Assembly: GCF_014199445.1 (NCBI RefSeq)
Contig: NZ_JACIJS010000001.1
Location: 602,193 to 663,789, forward strand
Reading direction: 5' to 3'
Source of the DNA: Rubricella aquisinus
Lineage (GTDB): Bacteria; Pseudomonadota; Alphaproteobacteria; Rhodobacterales; Rhodobacteraceae
DNA length: 61,597 nucleotides
The notes under the pieces: model-generated
What the model was told of the DNA's origin: nothing
Seen by the model: only the letters and a program-made list of their open reading frames with translations
Databases searched by the model: none
In this document: positions 6,933-15,689 of the stretch, one piece after another
Position numbering within the stretch: the first letter of the stretch is position 1
Layout of the letters: the number at the start of each line of letters is the position of its first letter
Translations under genes and position numbers: made by a program

Positions 6933-8192
6933 ATGGACGCATTGTGTAGAGAGTGTTTGACGGCATTTCACGGCACGGGCCGATGCCCGGCATGCCGCTC
7001 TCCGCGCGTGGTGCGCAACGCGGAATTGTTCGATTTGTCCATCGCGCATATGGATTGCGACGCCTTTTATGCTTCTGTTGAGAAGCGGGACAATCCCGTG
7101 CTGGTCGATCAGGCGGTGATCATCGGGGGTGGGCGGCGCGGCGTGGTGTCAACTGCGTGCTACAACGCACGGATCAAGGGCGTGCGCTCGGCCATGCCGA
7201 TGTTCAAGGCGCTGCAACTGTGCCCCGAGGCCGTTGTCGTGAAACCGCGGATGGAGGCTTATGTCGAGGCGTCCCGCGCGATCCGGGCGCTGATGGAGGA
7301 GTTGACCCCGTCGATTGAGCCGCTTTCCCTTGATGAAGCGTTCCTTGATCTGACCGGCACTGCGCGGCTGCATCGGGCGCCACCGGCGACGCTAATGGCG
7401 GGGCTTGTCCGCCGGATTGAGCGGGAGGTGGGCGTGAGCGCCTCTATCGGGTTGTCGCATAATAAGTTCCTCGCCAAGGTCGCGTCCGATCTGGACAAGC
7501 CGCGCGGGTTTTCGGTGATTTCGCGGGCAGAGACCGACGATTTCCTGATGGCTCAGAGGGTCGGGATCATATGGGGCGTTGGGCGCGCGATGCAGGACCG
7601 GCTGGCGCGGGACGGGCTGCGCACCATCGCCGATGTGCGGCGGCAGGAAGAAACCGATCTGATTGCCCGCTATGGCAGCATGGGGCGGCATATCTGGCGG
7701 CTGGCCCATGGGCAGGACGCTCGCCGGGTGTCGCGATCCCGCGCGGTCAAGTCGATCTCGAAAGAAACGACATTCAACGCGGATACGGGCGATATCGACG
7801 TGCTCGACGGGCATTTGTGGCGTTTGGCTCTGGGCGTATCGGACGGGGCCAAGGCGAAGGGCTATATGGGGCGCACCGTGACGCTGAAGGTCAAGCGCGC
7901 CGATTTTCGGCAACTCACGCGGCAGGTCGCGTTGGATCAGGGCACGCAACTCACGGACACGATTTATCGCCGGGCGCGTGATCTGTTGGATCAGGTGATC
8001 GACAAAGGGCCATTCCGCCTGATCGGCGTGGGCCTTTCGCATCTGCACCCTGATGAGGGTCAGGCAGAGGTGCCGGACCTTCTGGATCCGACGGCAAAAC
8101 AGCGCCACGCCGCCGAACGCGCGCTTGATTCGATCCGCAACCGGTTTGGAAAGGATTCGATTGGAAAGGGGCGCGGGCTTCGCGGAAAATGA
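6933..8192 (+). CDS. dinB: DNA polymerase IV with N-terminal zinc finger
   Basis: 419 residues from the chosen ATG, a Y-family translesion polymerase. The metal-binding Asp41 lies in AHMDCDAFYASVE and Asp134-Glu135 in SLDEAFLDL; the fingers follow at GGGRRGVVSTACYNAR. Before the polymerase core is a 30-residue extension with C5/C8 and C18/C21 (CREC, CPAC), a likely zinc ribbon that E. coli DinB lacks but which I recall in rhodobacterial homologs. An in-frame ATG at 6921 adds four residues. No Shine-Dalgarno marks either start, and I chose 6933 by homolog length. No LexA-type operator was identified upstream. Confidence 0.93.
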   Translation: MDALCRECLTAFHGTGRCPACRSPRVVRNAELFDLSIAHMDCDAFYASVEKRDNPVLVDQAVIIGGGRRGVVSTACYNARIKGVRSAMPMFKALQLCPEAVVVKPRMEAYVEASRAIRALMEELTPSIEPLSLDEAFLDLTGTARLHRAPPATLMAGLVRRIEREVGVSASIGLSHNKFLAKVASDLDKPRGFSVISRAETDDFLMAQRVGIIWGVGRAMQDRLARDGLRTIADVRRQEETDLIARYGSMGRHIWRLAHGQDARRVSRSRAVKSISKETTFNADTGDIDVLDGHLWRLALGVSDGAKAKGYMGRTVTLKVKRADFRQLTRQVALDQGTQLTDTIYRRARDLLDQVIDKGPFRLIGVGLSHLHPDEGQAEVPDLLDPTAKQRHAAERALDSIRNRFGKDSIGKGRGLRGK

Positions 8193-8323
8193 CGCAGCGC
8201 ACACAAAAGTGAGCGGTGAGTGCAGGGCTGCTACTCTGCCGATTTCCGCAGGGTTGAAGTTTTCCTTTTTATTTCAGTGTTTAAGGGGCGTCAGGATATC
8301 TTGACAAAACTGCACTCTCGCAC

Positions 8324-8351
8324 TTGCAATATGTGCAGCGCAGCATATACT
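8324..8351 (+). promoter_or_regulatory. Sigma70-like promoter of a candidate sRNA
   Basis: TTGCAA at 8324-8329, 16-base spacer, TATACT at 8346-8351. An alternative overlapping -35, TTGACA, lies at 8301-8306. The predicted start near 8358 falls at the foot of the first hairpin of the candidate RNA. Confidence 0.5.
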
Positions 8352-8357
8352 CATCCT

Positions 8358-8437
8358 CACAATGCTTGCATTGTCGCCCTTCCATGGGCGTTTCCTCCCT
8401 AGACTTGGGCCGTGTCTTCGTGACACGGCCTTTTTTT
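8358..8437 (+). ncRNA. Candidate small RNA with exposed CCUCCCU
   Basis: About 80 bases between a promoter-like element and a strong terminator. It folds as three hairpins: ACAATG-CTTG-CATTGT, then CGCCC-TTCCAT-GGGCG, then the terminator. The linker before the terminator is single-stranded TTTCCTCCCTAGACTT, whose CCTCCCT can pair with Shine-Dalgarno sequences. No ORF of interest is present. Rhodobacter stress sRNAs with C/U-rich CCTCC-type loops are known, but I cannot assign this RNA to one of them. Confidence 0.55.
8408..8437 (+). terminator. Strong Rho-independent terminator
   Basis: GGCCGTGTC (8408-8416), TTCGT loop, GACACGGCC (8422-8430), then seven T. It ends the candidate sRNA and any read-through from dinB. 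Confidence 0.9.
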
Positions 8438-8450
8438 CATCCAGTGAAGT

Positions 8451-9311
8451 TTATTCGGCGGCGAGGCTGAACCGTTCCGGCCGGACATGCACAAGCCGGG
8501 AAATCACGTCGGTGATCCGGGCTTGCACTTGTGCGAAATCCGCCCGTTTGCGCAACGTGCGCTCTTCCATGTAAAGGCTGCGATCAATTTCGATCTGGAG
8601 CGCATGCAGGCCCTTTTCGGGTTTGCCATAGGTCTGGGTGATATGCCCGCCTGCAAAGGGGGTGTTGCACGCCACCCGGAACCCCGCCGCGCGAAACCCA
8701 TCGACAGCCGCGCCCATCACCCATGACGAGCAGGCGCTGCCAAACCGGTCCCCCAGCACAATTTCCGGGCGCGGGCTGCCATTGGCCGCAAGACCGCGCA
8801 GCGCATCGCGGGGCATCGAGTGGCAATCAAACAGCACGGCCAGACCATGCGCCTCCCGCGTTTGGTCGAGCAGCCCGCTCAGCGCCGCGTGATAGGGGCG
8901 GTGGCAGGTGGCAAGCCGCTCTTCCGCAGCGGCAAGGGTGATCTTGCCCTGCCGAATCGCGCGACCCTCCGCCACGACACGCGGGATCACGCCCAACCCG
9001 GCGGCAAGGCGCGGATTGAGCGCAGTGCGCCGGTCCATCGCGATGACCGCAGGGTCAAGCTCCGTCTCTGATCGGTTCAAATCGACATAAGCACGCGGGA
9101 ACCGTGCTGCGATCAATGGTGCGCCAAGGGACGGTGCCGCCGCAAACAACTCATCCACATATGCATCCTCAGACGACCGCAAGGTCAATTCATCGAGCAG
9201 GCTGTCCCGCAAAAACGCCCGTGGGTAATCCGCCCCGGAATGGGGAGAGCTGAACACAGCAAGGCTGTGATCGTCCTCAGGCAGGGTCAGGGTATAGGCT
9301 GCGTGCTTCAA
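8451..9311 (-). CDS. N-formylglutamate amidohydrolase family protein
   Basis: About 286 residues of the HutG-like amidohydrolase fold, which removes formate from N-formylglutamate in histidine breakdown or cleaves similar N-formyl compounds. Typical motifs are SSPHSGADYP near the N-terminus, SSEDAYVDELF, PRAYVDLNRSE and the metal-site region LFDCHSMPR, followed by GHITQTYGKP. There is no ATG in the right place: two TTG codons stand at 9314 and 9311, and GGGAGG upstream fits the 9311 start best. No other histidine-degradation gene is nearby, so the physiological substrate is open. Confidence 0.85.
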   Translation of the reverse strand: MKHAAYTLTLPEDDHSLAVFSSPHSGADYPRAFLRDSLLDELTLRSSEDAYVDELFAAAPSLGAPLIAARFPRAYVDLNRSETELDPAVIAMDRRTALNPRLAAGLGVIPRVVAEGRAIRQGKITLAAAEERLATCHRPYHAALSGLLDQTREAHGLAVLFDCHSMPRDALRGLAANGSPRPEIVLGDRFGSACSSWVMGAAVDGFRAAGFRVACNTPFAGGHITQTYGKPEKGLHALQIEIDRSLYMEERTLRKRADFAQVQARITDVISRLVHVRPERFSLAAE

Positions 9312-9369
9312 CAATTCCTCCCGGTTGCCCTATCTATATAGCCTGCGCGCGGCCTGCGTCGATACTGGC

Positions 9370-11817
9370 TTATGTGCCGCGCGGTTTGGCGCGCCGCGTC
9401 GGATCGGCGGTGAGCGGGTCTTCGGGCCATGGATGGCGTGGGTAGCGCCCGCGCATGTCCCGCCGCACATCCGCATAGGACGACGCCCAGAAACCCGGCA
9501 AGTCAGACGTCATCTGCACGGGGCGCCCTGCGGGGGACAACAGGTCAATGCGAAGCGGCACATGGTCCGGCCCGATGGTTGGATGGGCCGACAGGCCGAA
9601 CATCTCCTGCAAGCGGATGGCCAGCGCCGGGCCGCCCTCCCCGTCATAGTCAATCGCAACGCGGCTGCCGGTCGGGGCGGTGAAATGGGTTGGTGCCAGC
9701 GTATCGAGCATTTGGCGCGCGGGCCAATCAAGCAGCGCCTCCAAGGCAGGCAGCGGATCAAGGCGGTACAGGGCATCGGCATCGCGACAGCGACCCAGAT
9801 AAGGCATGAGCCAGTCAAGATCGGCGGCAAGCGCCGCGTCCGACAGATCCGGCATCTCCTCCGACCCGCGCTGGCGCAACCACATGACACGCCCGCGCAG
9901 CCGCAGCGCGGCCTTGCTCCAGCCAAGGGCAGAGAGGCCCAGATGCCCCACGCCCTCCGCCGCTGCCATGGCGATGGCGTCCTCTGGCGCATTGGGCCAG
10001 CGGCGATCCTCCAACACCAGTGCGTCGAGCATCAGCCGCTCCCGCGCCTCGACCCGCCTGTGCCGCCGGGACCATTCGCAGATCCGCACCTCCCGCAGCC
10101 GATCGGCATGGAGCGCGCGGATTTCACTCTCACTGACGGGCAGTGCCATGCGGATACGCGCTTCGGTCTGATCCCCATCGAGATCGGCGGCAACCAACAT
10201 GCGCTGCCCCGCCAAGGCATCCTCATTGCGCAGCGCCGCGCCCTTACCCCCCGAGAGCAGAAAACGCGGCGCGTCGCCCGCCCGCCGCAGCCCGATCCGA
10301 TCCGGGTAGGCAAGCGACAGAATGGCCCCGGCTGACTGCGCACCATCCCCGCCTTTCGGGATCAGGCGGGCAAGGCGCGCGGCCTCCGCCTGCGCATCGC
10401 TGAGCGCGGACGGGTCAGCAGCCCCGCGATCCTGCCCCGCGAGCACCTTAAGGCGCAGCCCCATATCCGCCTGATCCGCACCGCGCAAAATATCCCGACC
10501 CGACAGAAGTGCCGCAATCTGGGCCGTCTGGCGCGATGGTGCGGCCAGCAGCATATGAGCAAGGCGCGGATGGGTCGGCAGCTTGGCCATCGCGCGGCCA
10601 TGGGCGGTGATCTGCCCGCTCGTATCAAGCGCGCCGAGCCGCTGCAGCAAGCCGCGCGCCTCCGCCAGCGTGCCCTCGGGCGGCGGCGTGAGGAACGGCA
10701 GGGTGTCTGCCCCCCAGAGGGCAAGGTCCAGCGCCAAGGGGGCAAGGTCGGCGGCTGCGATCTCTGGCGGCGGGAAAGCGGCGAGCGCGCCCTCCTCCCC
10801 CTTGGTCCACATCCGGTAGCAGGTTCCGGCGGCCACCCGCCCGGCGCGACCCTGTCGCTGCGTGGCCTCCGCCTTGGTCACTCGTTCGGTCACGAGCCGC
10901 GACATGCCAGAGCCGGGATCGTAACGCGCGCGCCGCGCAAGGCCCGCGTCAATCACGATGCGCACATCCTCAATCGTGAGGGAGGTTTCCGCGATGGAGG
11001 TCGCCAGCACGACCTTCCGCTGGCCTGTTGGGGCCGGGCGGATCGCGCGCCGCTGCTCCTTGAACGGCAGGCCGCCGTAAAGCGGGCAAAGCATGGTGTT
11101 CTCCGGCAGGGGGCCAAGCGCGCGCGCGACGGCCCGTATCTCCCCCGCGCCAGGCAGGAAAACCAGCGCGCTGCCTGCGTTGTGCGCAAGAGCGCGGTGA
11201 ATCGTTTCGGCCACATCCGGGGCAAAGCCGCGCCAATCCCGCCGCGGCGGCTGTTCGGCATGGTGCAGCGTCACCGGAAAGGCCCGCCCGGCGGATGTGA
11301 TGAGCGGTGCGTCGCCCATAAGCTGCGCCACCGGTTCCGCATCCAGCGTGGCGGACATCACAAGGAGGTGCAGGTCAGGCCGCAAGGCCTCCCGTATCTC
11401 AAGACACAATGCCAGCCCAAGATCGGCATGGATGGATCGCTCGTGGAATTCGTCAAAAACCACACAGCCGATGCCCTCCAGATCGGGGGAGGACTGGATC
11501 ATCCGGGTTAGGATGCCTTCTGTCACCACTTCGATCCGTGTCTCAGGACTGGTCTTGGCCTCCCCCCGCATCCGGTAGCCGACACGGGCACCCACTGGCT
11601 CCCCGAGCGTGTCGGCCATCCGCTCGGCGGCGGCGCGGGTCGCGATGCGGCGCGGCTCCAACATCAGGATGCGCCCCGTGATGCGGCCCTCTTCCAGCAG
11701 GGCAAGGGGCACGCGGGTGGTCTTTCCTGCGCCGGGCGGGGCTTGCAACACGGCTTGCCCCGCTTGGGCCAAGGCCGCAAGCAGGCCCGGCAGCGCCTCT
11801 TCGATGGGGAGCGTCAT
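9370..11817 (-). CDS. hrpB: ATP-dependent helicase HrpB
   Basis: 815 residues, DEAH/RHA-type helicase of the HrpB family. Walker A GAGKTT is at 29-34 and the DEFH box at 123-126, followed by SAT (MSATLD) and the QRxGRAGR motif VI (ATQRQGRAGRVAAG). A helicase-associated domain and the HrpB C-terminal region, ending in the family-typical QMTSDLPGFWASSY and RYPRHPWPEDP, complete it. HrpB's role in bacteria is poorly defined; RNA metabolism is presumed. It precedes the N-formylglutamate amidohydrolase gene on the same strand and follows a DUF3108 gene by 6 bases. Confidence 0.95.
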   Translation of the reverse strand: MTLPIEEALPGLLAALAQAGQAVLQAPPGAGKTTRVPLALLEEGRITGRILMLEPRRIATRAAAERMADTLGEPVGARVGYRMRGEAKTSPETRIEVVTEGILTRMIQSSPDLEGIGCVVFDEFHERSIHADLGLALCLEIREALRPDLHLLVMSATLDAEPVAQLMGDAPLITSAGRAFPVTLHHAEQPPRRDWRGFAPDVAETIHRALAHNAGSALVFLPGAGEIRAVARALGPLPENTMLCPLYGGLPFKEQRRAIRPAPTGQRKVVLATSIAETSLTIEDVRIVIDAGLARRARYDPGSGMSRLVTERVTKAEATQRQGRAGRVAAGTCYRMWTKGEEGALAAFPPPEIAAADLAPLALDLALWGADTLPFLTPPPEGTLAEARGLLQRLGALDTSGQITAHGRAMAKLPTHPRLAHMLLAAPSRQTAQIAALLSGRDILRGADQADMGLRLKVLAGQDRGAADPSALSDAQAEAARLARLIPKGGDGAQSAGAILSLAYPDRIGLRRAGDAPRFLLSGGKGAALRNEDALAGQRMLVAADLDGDQTEARIRMALPVSESEIRALHADRLREVRICEWSRRHRRVEARERLMLDALVLEDRRWPNAPEDAIAMAAAEGVGHLGLSALGWSKAALRLRGRVMWLRQRGSEEMPDLSDAALAADLDWLMPYLGRCRDADALYRLDPLPALEALLDWPARQMLDTLAPTHFTAPTGSRVAIDYDGEGGPALAIRLQEMFGLSAHPTIGPDHVPLRIDLLSPAGRPVQMTSDLPGFWASSYADVRRDMRGRYPRHPWPEDPLTADPTRRAKPRGT

Positions 11818-11823
11818 CGGCGG

Positions 11824-12576
11824 CTATTCCGCGCGGCGGACCACCATGGTGCCCATGGATGTGGGGCCAGAGATTTTCCACACTTCCCAAAGCCCGTCAG
11901 CCATGGGCCGCAATTCGAGCGTGTATGGAAATTCCTTGTCACTATAGGGCTGCCCCGCGTCATCATATTTGACACGGGTATAGACCAGATCGCAGGCCAG
12001 CCGTCCATCCGGCGCTGGCCGGGCCGGTTCGATGTCCGATACGGTTCGGCGGGAGCCGCTGAATGTCTCCACCCGCCTGTCGCAGATATCCTCCGGCGTG
12101 CCGGGCCATGTGAGCGCCATCAGGGCAGACACGGGATCAAGTGTGCCTTCTTGCGTGTCGAGCGGTGGGATCGGGTCGTCATCCGGCTCCCGCTCCGGCG
12201 CATAGGCCACGCGCACCGGATTGCCGCCCTCGTAATCCATCGACAGCGTGTAGGTTTCCCCATCCCAAAAGCCCGAATGGGTATAGCCATCGGGGATCAA
12301 ATTCCCCTCCGTCGTCACGTCGCCCGTCACGGTCGCAGTGAATTTCGCGTCCGCAAACAACCGGACAAGCCCCGCGCTTTCGGCGTTGAGGGTAAAGACA
12401 TACCGCCCCTCCGCCGCCTCACCGATGGCGGTGGCAGTCGCGGTGCGGAACCCGCCGACATAGACGAGATAATCCTGACTGAAGGTCGCCCGCTCCATCG
12501 GGCGGGCCGCGCCCATGGCAGGCACAGTGCAGCCGATTGCGGCCATCATCAGAAATGTCACCGGTTTCATCACCAT
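11824..12576 (-). CDS. DUF3108-like exported protein
   Basis: About 250 residues with an N-terminal signal peptide (MKPVTFLMMAAIGCTVPAMGAA) and a mature part rich in beta-type segments. The pattern (YLVYVGGFRTATATAIG; GYTHSGFWDGETYTLSMDYEG; TLDPVSALMAL; C-terminal YTLELRP) fits the periplasmic DUF3108 family, whose function is unknown. Three in-frame starts exist: GTG 12585, ATG 12576 and ATG 12570. AAAAGGG upstream fits the ATG at 12576 acceptably. It lies 6 bases upstream of hrpB and is probably co-transcribed. Confidence 0.75.
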   Translation of the reverse strand: MVMKPVTFLMMAAIGCTVPAMGAARPMERATFSQDYLVYVGGFRTATATAIGEAAEGRYVFTLNAESAGLVRLFADAKFTATVTGDVTTEGNLIPDGYTHSGFWDGETYTLSMDYEGGNPVRVAYAPEREPDDDPIPPLDTQEGTLDPVSALMALTWPGTPEDICDRRVETFSGSRRTVSDIEPARPAPDGRLACDLVYTRVKYDDAGQPYSDKEFPYTLELRPMADGLWEVWKISGPTSMGTMVVRRAE

Positions 12577-12679
12577 GATGAGCACGCGCCCTTTTCAGCA
12601 GATACGAGGAACTATACCACTTGTGTGAACAGATGGTGAAGTCACAGCTTCGATAGTCAAGTGAAGGAGGCATGGCGCC

Positions 12680-13678
12680 GTGCAAGCCCCCGAAGAAATC
12701 GCAAAAGCCATTCAAGCGGGCGACCGGCGGGCGCTGTCACGGGCGATCACCCTTGTCGAATCCACCCGCGCGGATCATCGCGCACAGGCGCGGGCGCTCT
12801 TGCGGGCGGTGGAGATGCCCGGAAAACCAGCGTTGCGGATCGGGCTGTCCGGCACGCCGGGTGTGGGGAAATCCACGTTTATCGAAGCGTTTGGCCTGAT
12901 GCTGATCGCGCGGGAATTGCGCGTTGCGGTGCTGGCCGTTGATCCAAGCTCGGCCCGGTCGGGCGGGTCGATCCTTGGGGACAAGACCCGGATGGACCTG
13001 CTGTCACGCGCGCCAGAGGCGTATATCCGCCCCTCTCCCAGCCGGTCCACGCTGGGTGGCGTCGCGCGCCGCACGCGAGAGGCGATCCTGTTGTGTGAGG
13101 CCGCCGGGTTTGACGTGGTGCTGGTCGAAACCGTCGGCGTTGGCCAGTCAGAAACGATGGTGGCGGACATGACCGACGCGTTCCTTTTGCTGCTCGCGCC
13201 TGCGGGCGGCGACGAATTGCAGGGGGTCAAGCGCGGGATCATGGAAATCGCCGACATGATTCTGGTGAACAAGGCCGATGGCGATCTGAAATCGACCGCC
13301 GTGCGCACAACGGCTGATTACGCAGGTGCGCTGCGGCTGTTGCGAAAGCGGCCTCATGATCCAGAGGGGTATCCACGCGCCAAACCCGTCTCCGCAACGG
13401 AGGGGCACGGTTTGGAGGAGGCATGGGTTGATTTGACGACCCTGCTCAACTGGCGGCAGGCGCAGGGTATTTTCGATCAGCGCCGGGCAGAGCAGGCAAC
13501 CTACTGGTTCCGGCAGGAAATCGAAGAAGGGCTACGGAGCCGGTTCCGGGCCGCGCCGGGTGTGGCCCAACAGCTTGCGCGATTGGAGGCGCAGGTGAAA
13601 ACGGGTGACATCACGCCGGAGGACGCGGCGGAGCAGGCGCTTGAAGCGTTCATGCACGCGAAATCGGGTTTGGCGTGA
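12680..13678 (+). CDS. meaB: Methylmalonyl-CoA mutase-associated GTPase MeaB
   Basis: 332 residues, a G3E-family P-loop GTPase that protects and loads adenosylcobalamin-dependent methylmalonyl-CoA mutase. Walker A GTPGVGKS is at 58-65. Further motifs are [29 protein letters not shown] and the base-specifying VNKADGD. The start is GTG at 12680 with AAGGAGG at 12663-12669; an ATG at 12672 is out of frame. The mutase itself is not in the window. It is divergent from the DUF3108 gene. Confidence 0.95.
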   Translation: MQAPEEIAKAIQAGDRRALSRAITLVESTRADHRAQARALLRAVEMPGKPALRIGLSGTPGVGKSTFIEAFGLMLIARELRVAVLAVDPSSARSGGSILGDKTRMDLLSRAPEAYIRPSPSRSTLGGVARRTREAILLCEAAGFDVVLVETVGVGQSETMVADMTDAFLLLLAPAGGDELQGVKRGIMEIADMILVNKADGDLKSTAVRTTADYAGALRLLRKRPHDPEGYPRAKPVSATEGHGLEEAWVDLTTLLNWRQAQGIFDQRRAEQATYWFRQEIEEGLRSRFRAAPGVAQQLARLEAQVKTGDITPEDAAEQALEAFMHAKSGLA

Positions 13679-13739
13679 CCTCGGGCGGGCCAGCGGGCCG
13701 GCTCGGGACCGGCGAAGTCGGACAAATTCACACCCCCGC

Positions 13740-13768
13740 TTGACGCCCCGTGCCCTTGTGCGTAAACG
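13740..13768 (+). promoter_or_regulatory. Promoter of rpmB
   Basis: TTGACG at 13740-13745, a 17-base spacer and TAAACG at 13763-13768. It lies about 85 bases upstream of the rpmB start in the 174-base gap after meaB. Confidence 0.5.
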
Positions 13769-13852
13769 ATCCCACCGATAGAGATTTCGGGCCGCGCGGG
13801 TGACTCGCGCCACGGCCCTCAACGTACACTTAGATAAGATGAGGACGACATC

Positions 13853-14140
13853 ATGTCTCGTCGCTGCGAATTGACTGGCAAGGGCGTTCTGACTGGCAAC
13901 AATGTCAGCCACGCAAACAACAAAACCCGCCGCCGGTTCCTGCCGAACCTGAACGATGTGACCCTGATGAGCGACACGCTCGGGCGCAGCTTCAGCTTCA
14001 AGGTGGCTGCTTCCACCCTGCGCACGGTGGATCACCGTGGTGGGCTTGACGCGTTTCTGGCCAAGGCGAAGGTGGACGAACTGTCCCCCAAGGCGCTGAA
14101 GGTCAAGCGCGACATCGAAAAGGCGCTCGCCGCCAACTGA
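13853..14140 (+). CDS. rpmB: 50S ribosomal protein L28
   Basis: 95 residues. It starts [23 protein letters not shown], the L28 signature, with [10 protein letters not shown] and the basic [18 protein letters not shown] following. It is a large-subunit protein. It has its own promoter-like element and terminator and is therefore probably monocistronic, as is common for rpmB in alphaproteobacteria. The alphaproteobacterial form is longer than the roughly 78-residue E. coli protein because of its C-terminal extension. Confidence 0.97.
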   Translation: MSRRCELTGKGVLTGNNVSHANNKTRRRFLPNLNDVTLMSDTLGRSFSFKVAASTLRTVDHRGGLDAFLAKAKVDELSPKALKVKRDIEKALAAN

Positions 14141-14163
14141 TCCTTTGCGATCTGGAATTTGGG

Positions 14164-14193
14164 CCCCGCTTGGCTGATGCCACGCGGGGTTTT
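14164..14193 (+). terminator. Terminator of rpmB
   Basis: CCCCGC (14164-14169) pairs with GCGGGG (14184-14189), followed by TTTT, 23 bases after the rpmB stop. The stem is short, but position and T-run fit. Confidence 0.65.
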
Positions 14194-14197
14194 CGTG

Positions 14198-14881
14198 TTA
14201 TGTGCCAAGCATCTCGTTGACCCAGTCCGGCACGATGCGTGAGGCCGGGCCATAGCGCCCATCGTCGAACCGCCCGCCGGTTGGCTCCATGTTCAACTCC
14301 AGCGCTGGAATACCCATGGCGCGGGCTTCGGCCACGAAACCGGCGGCGGGGTAAACCTCCCCGCTGGTGCCGATCGCGACGAACAGGCTGGCCTGTCGCA
14401 ACGCCATGTCGATCTCCTCCATATGATAGGGGATTTCCCCGAACCAGACGATATCCGGGCGCAGTGCCGGGGTGGCGCATTTGGGGCAGGGCGTTTCGGT
14501 CGTCAGGTCGTCGCGCCAGTCCATCCGTTGATCGCAGGCAAGACACCACGCGCGGGTCAACTCCCCGTGCATGTGGATCACGTCCCGACTGCCCGCCCGC
14601 TCATGCAAATCATCGACATTCTGAGTGATGAGCGTGACGGATCGCTGCGCCGCCAATGTGGCAAGGGCGGCGTGCGCCGGGTTCGGGCTGGCATCAAGGC
14701 AATTGCGCCGCCGTGCATTGTAGAAATCATGCACCAGACCCGGATTGCGGGCATATCCTTCGGGCGTTGCCACCTCGCTCAGGTCGTATTTCGTCCACAT
14801 CCCGTCCTTGTCCCGAAATGTGCCCAGCCCGGATTCGGCTGAAACGCCCGCACCCGTGAGGATAACAATCCAATTGCTCAT
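14198..14881 (-). CDS. cobB: Class III sirtuin, NAD-dependent protein deacylase CobB
   Basis: 227 residues. The NAD-binding GAGVSAES is at 10-17, TQNVDDLHERAG mid-protein, and the catalytic His105 lies in HMHGE. The zinc ligands are C113/C116 and C132/C135. Y54 and R57 in FYNARRR form the YxxR pair that marks class III sirtuins able to remove succinyl and malonyl groups as well as acetyl groups. The enzyme is cytoplasmic. The gene is convergent with rpmB and divergent from the phosphatase gene, 49 bases away. Confidence 0.93.
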   Translation of the reverse strand: MSNWIVILTGAGVSAESGLGTFRDKDGMWTKYDLSEVATPEGYARNPGLVHDFYNARRRNCLDASPNPAHAALATLAAQRSVTLITQNVDDLHERAGSRDVIHMHGELTRAWCLACDQRMDWRDDLTTETPCPKCATPALRPDIVWFGEIPYHMEEIDMALRQASLFVAIGTSGEVYPAAGFVAEARAMGIPALELNMEPTGGRFDDGRYGPASRIVPDWVNEMLGT

Positions 14882-14930
14882 ACCCGATACCTCCGTTAAG
14901 TTCCTTTAAAAGACTAAAGAACGAAAACAA

Positions 14931-15404
14931 ATGACGACCAAAATTCTTTTTGTATGTCTGGGGAACATATGCCGCTCACCGACCGCTGAAGCGATCTTTC
15001 GCGCGCGCGCGAATGAGCTTGATGTGGAATGTGACAGCGCTGGCACGGGCGGCTGGCATATCGGGAACAGCCCGGATCCGCGCAGCATCGCCGCCGGGCA
15101 GGCCCATGGCTATGATCTGACACCGCTGCGCGCCCGCAAGGTGCTGCCTGCCGATTTCCATCAGTTTGATCTGATCATCGCGATGGATAAGGACAATCTG
15201 TGCGATCTTGAAGCGATGGCCCCTGCGGGCAGTCGGGCGAGCGTGGCGCTGATGCGCGATTTCGCCTCCGGCCCGCGTGGTCGGGACGTGCCCGATCCGT
15301 ATTACGGGAATGATGGGTTTGAGCTTGTCATCGCCCAGTTGGAAGAGGCGATCGACGGGCTGATCGCCACCTTTCGCCGTGACATGAGAGAGGCGGGCGA
15401 ATAA
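14931..15404 (+). CDS. Low-molecular-weight protein-tyrosine phosphatase
   Basis: 157 residues. The phosphate-binding loop C9-LGNIC-R15-S is at the N-terminus (FVCLGNICRSP), and the general-acid Asp is in VPDPYYG near residue 120, both hallmarks of the cysteine-based LMW-PTP family. These enzymes are cytoplasmic, and related ones act on tyrosine kinases of exopolysaccharide export or on arsenate. There is no kinase or polysaccharide gene beside it, so the target is unknown. Confidence 0.93.
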   Translation: MTTKILFVCLGNICRSPTAEAIFRARANELDVECDSAGTGGWHIGNSPDPRSIAAGQAHGYDLTPLRARKVLPADFHQFDLIIAMDKDNLCDLEAMAPAGSRASVALMRDFASGPRGRDVPDPYYGNDGFELVIAQLEEAIDGLIATFRRDMREAGE

Positions 15405-15410
15405 TCCCGC

Positions 15411-15689
15411 TCACGAGCAGGTCGCGGCAACGCCATTCATCACGGCTTCCATCCGTTCCATCATGCCTTCGGACTCTGCCATTTTCATGATGGCGTCCAT
15501 GTCCTGGTTCATCATCCCGATGAGCAAGTCCTGCTCATCCGCGCTGAGTTCGCCTTGCATTTGCTGTTCAAAACAGGCGCATTGCGTGGATGTTCCGCCA
15601 TCCTCTTGGCAGACATCAGCCAGTGGTCCGGCATGGGCAGTCAGTGGTCCCGCGATAAGCAGCAGGACCGCAGGTATCAACTTGGGCAT
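15411..15689 (-). CDS. Small secreted Cys-rich protein (QCACF paralog A)
   Basis: 92 residues. A signal peptide (about 1-20, ending AHA) is followed by a roughly 70-residue mature chain with C27, the motif QCACF (C37, C39) and a terminal Cys. The middle is helical and Met-rich (MMNQDMDAIMKMAES). It shares the pattern C-x-[E]-[DN]GG-...-QCACF with the gene directly upstream; the two overlap by 13 bases and are probably translationally coupled. Four cysteines suggest two disulfides in the periplasm. I do not recognise a named family. Confidence 0.75.
   Translation of the reverse strand: MPKLIPAVLLLIAGPLTAHAGPLADVCQEDGGTSTQCACFEQQMQGELSADEQDLLIGMMNQDMDAIMKMAESEGMMERMEAVMNGVAATCS

Noticed and set aside
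12672-12899. ATG at 12672 as the meaB start
   Set aside because: It is in a different frame from the GTPase; the GTG at 12680 with AAGGAGG upstream is in frame.
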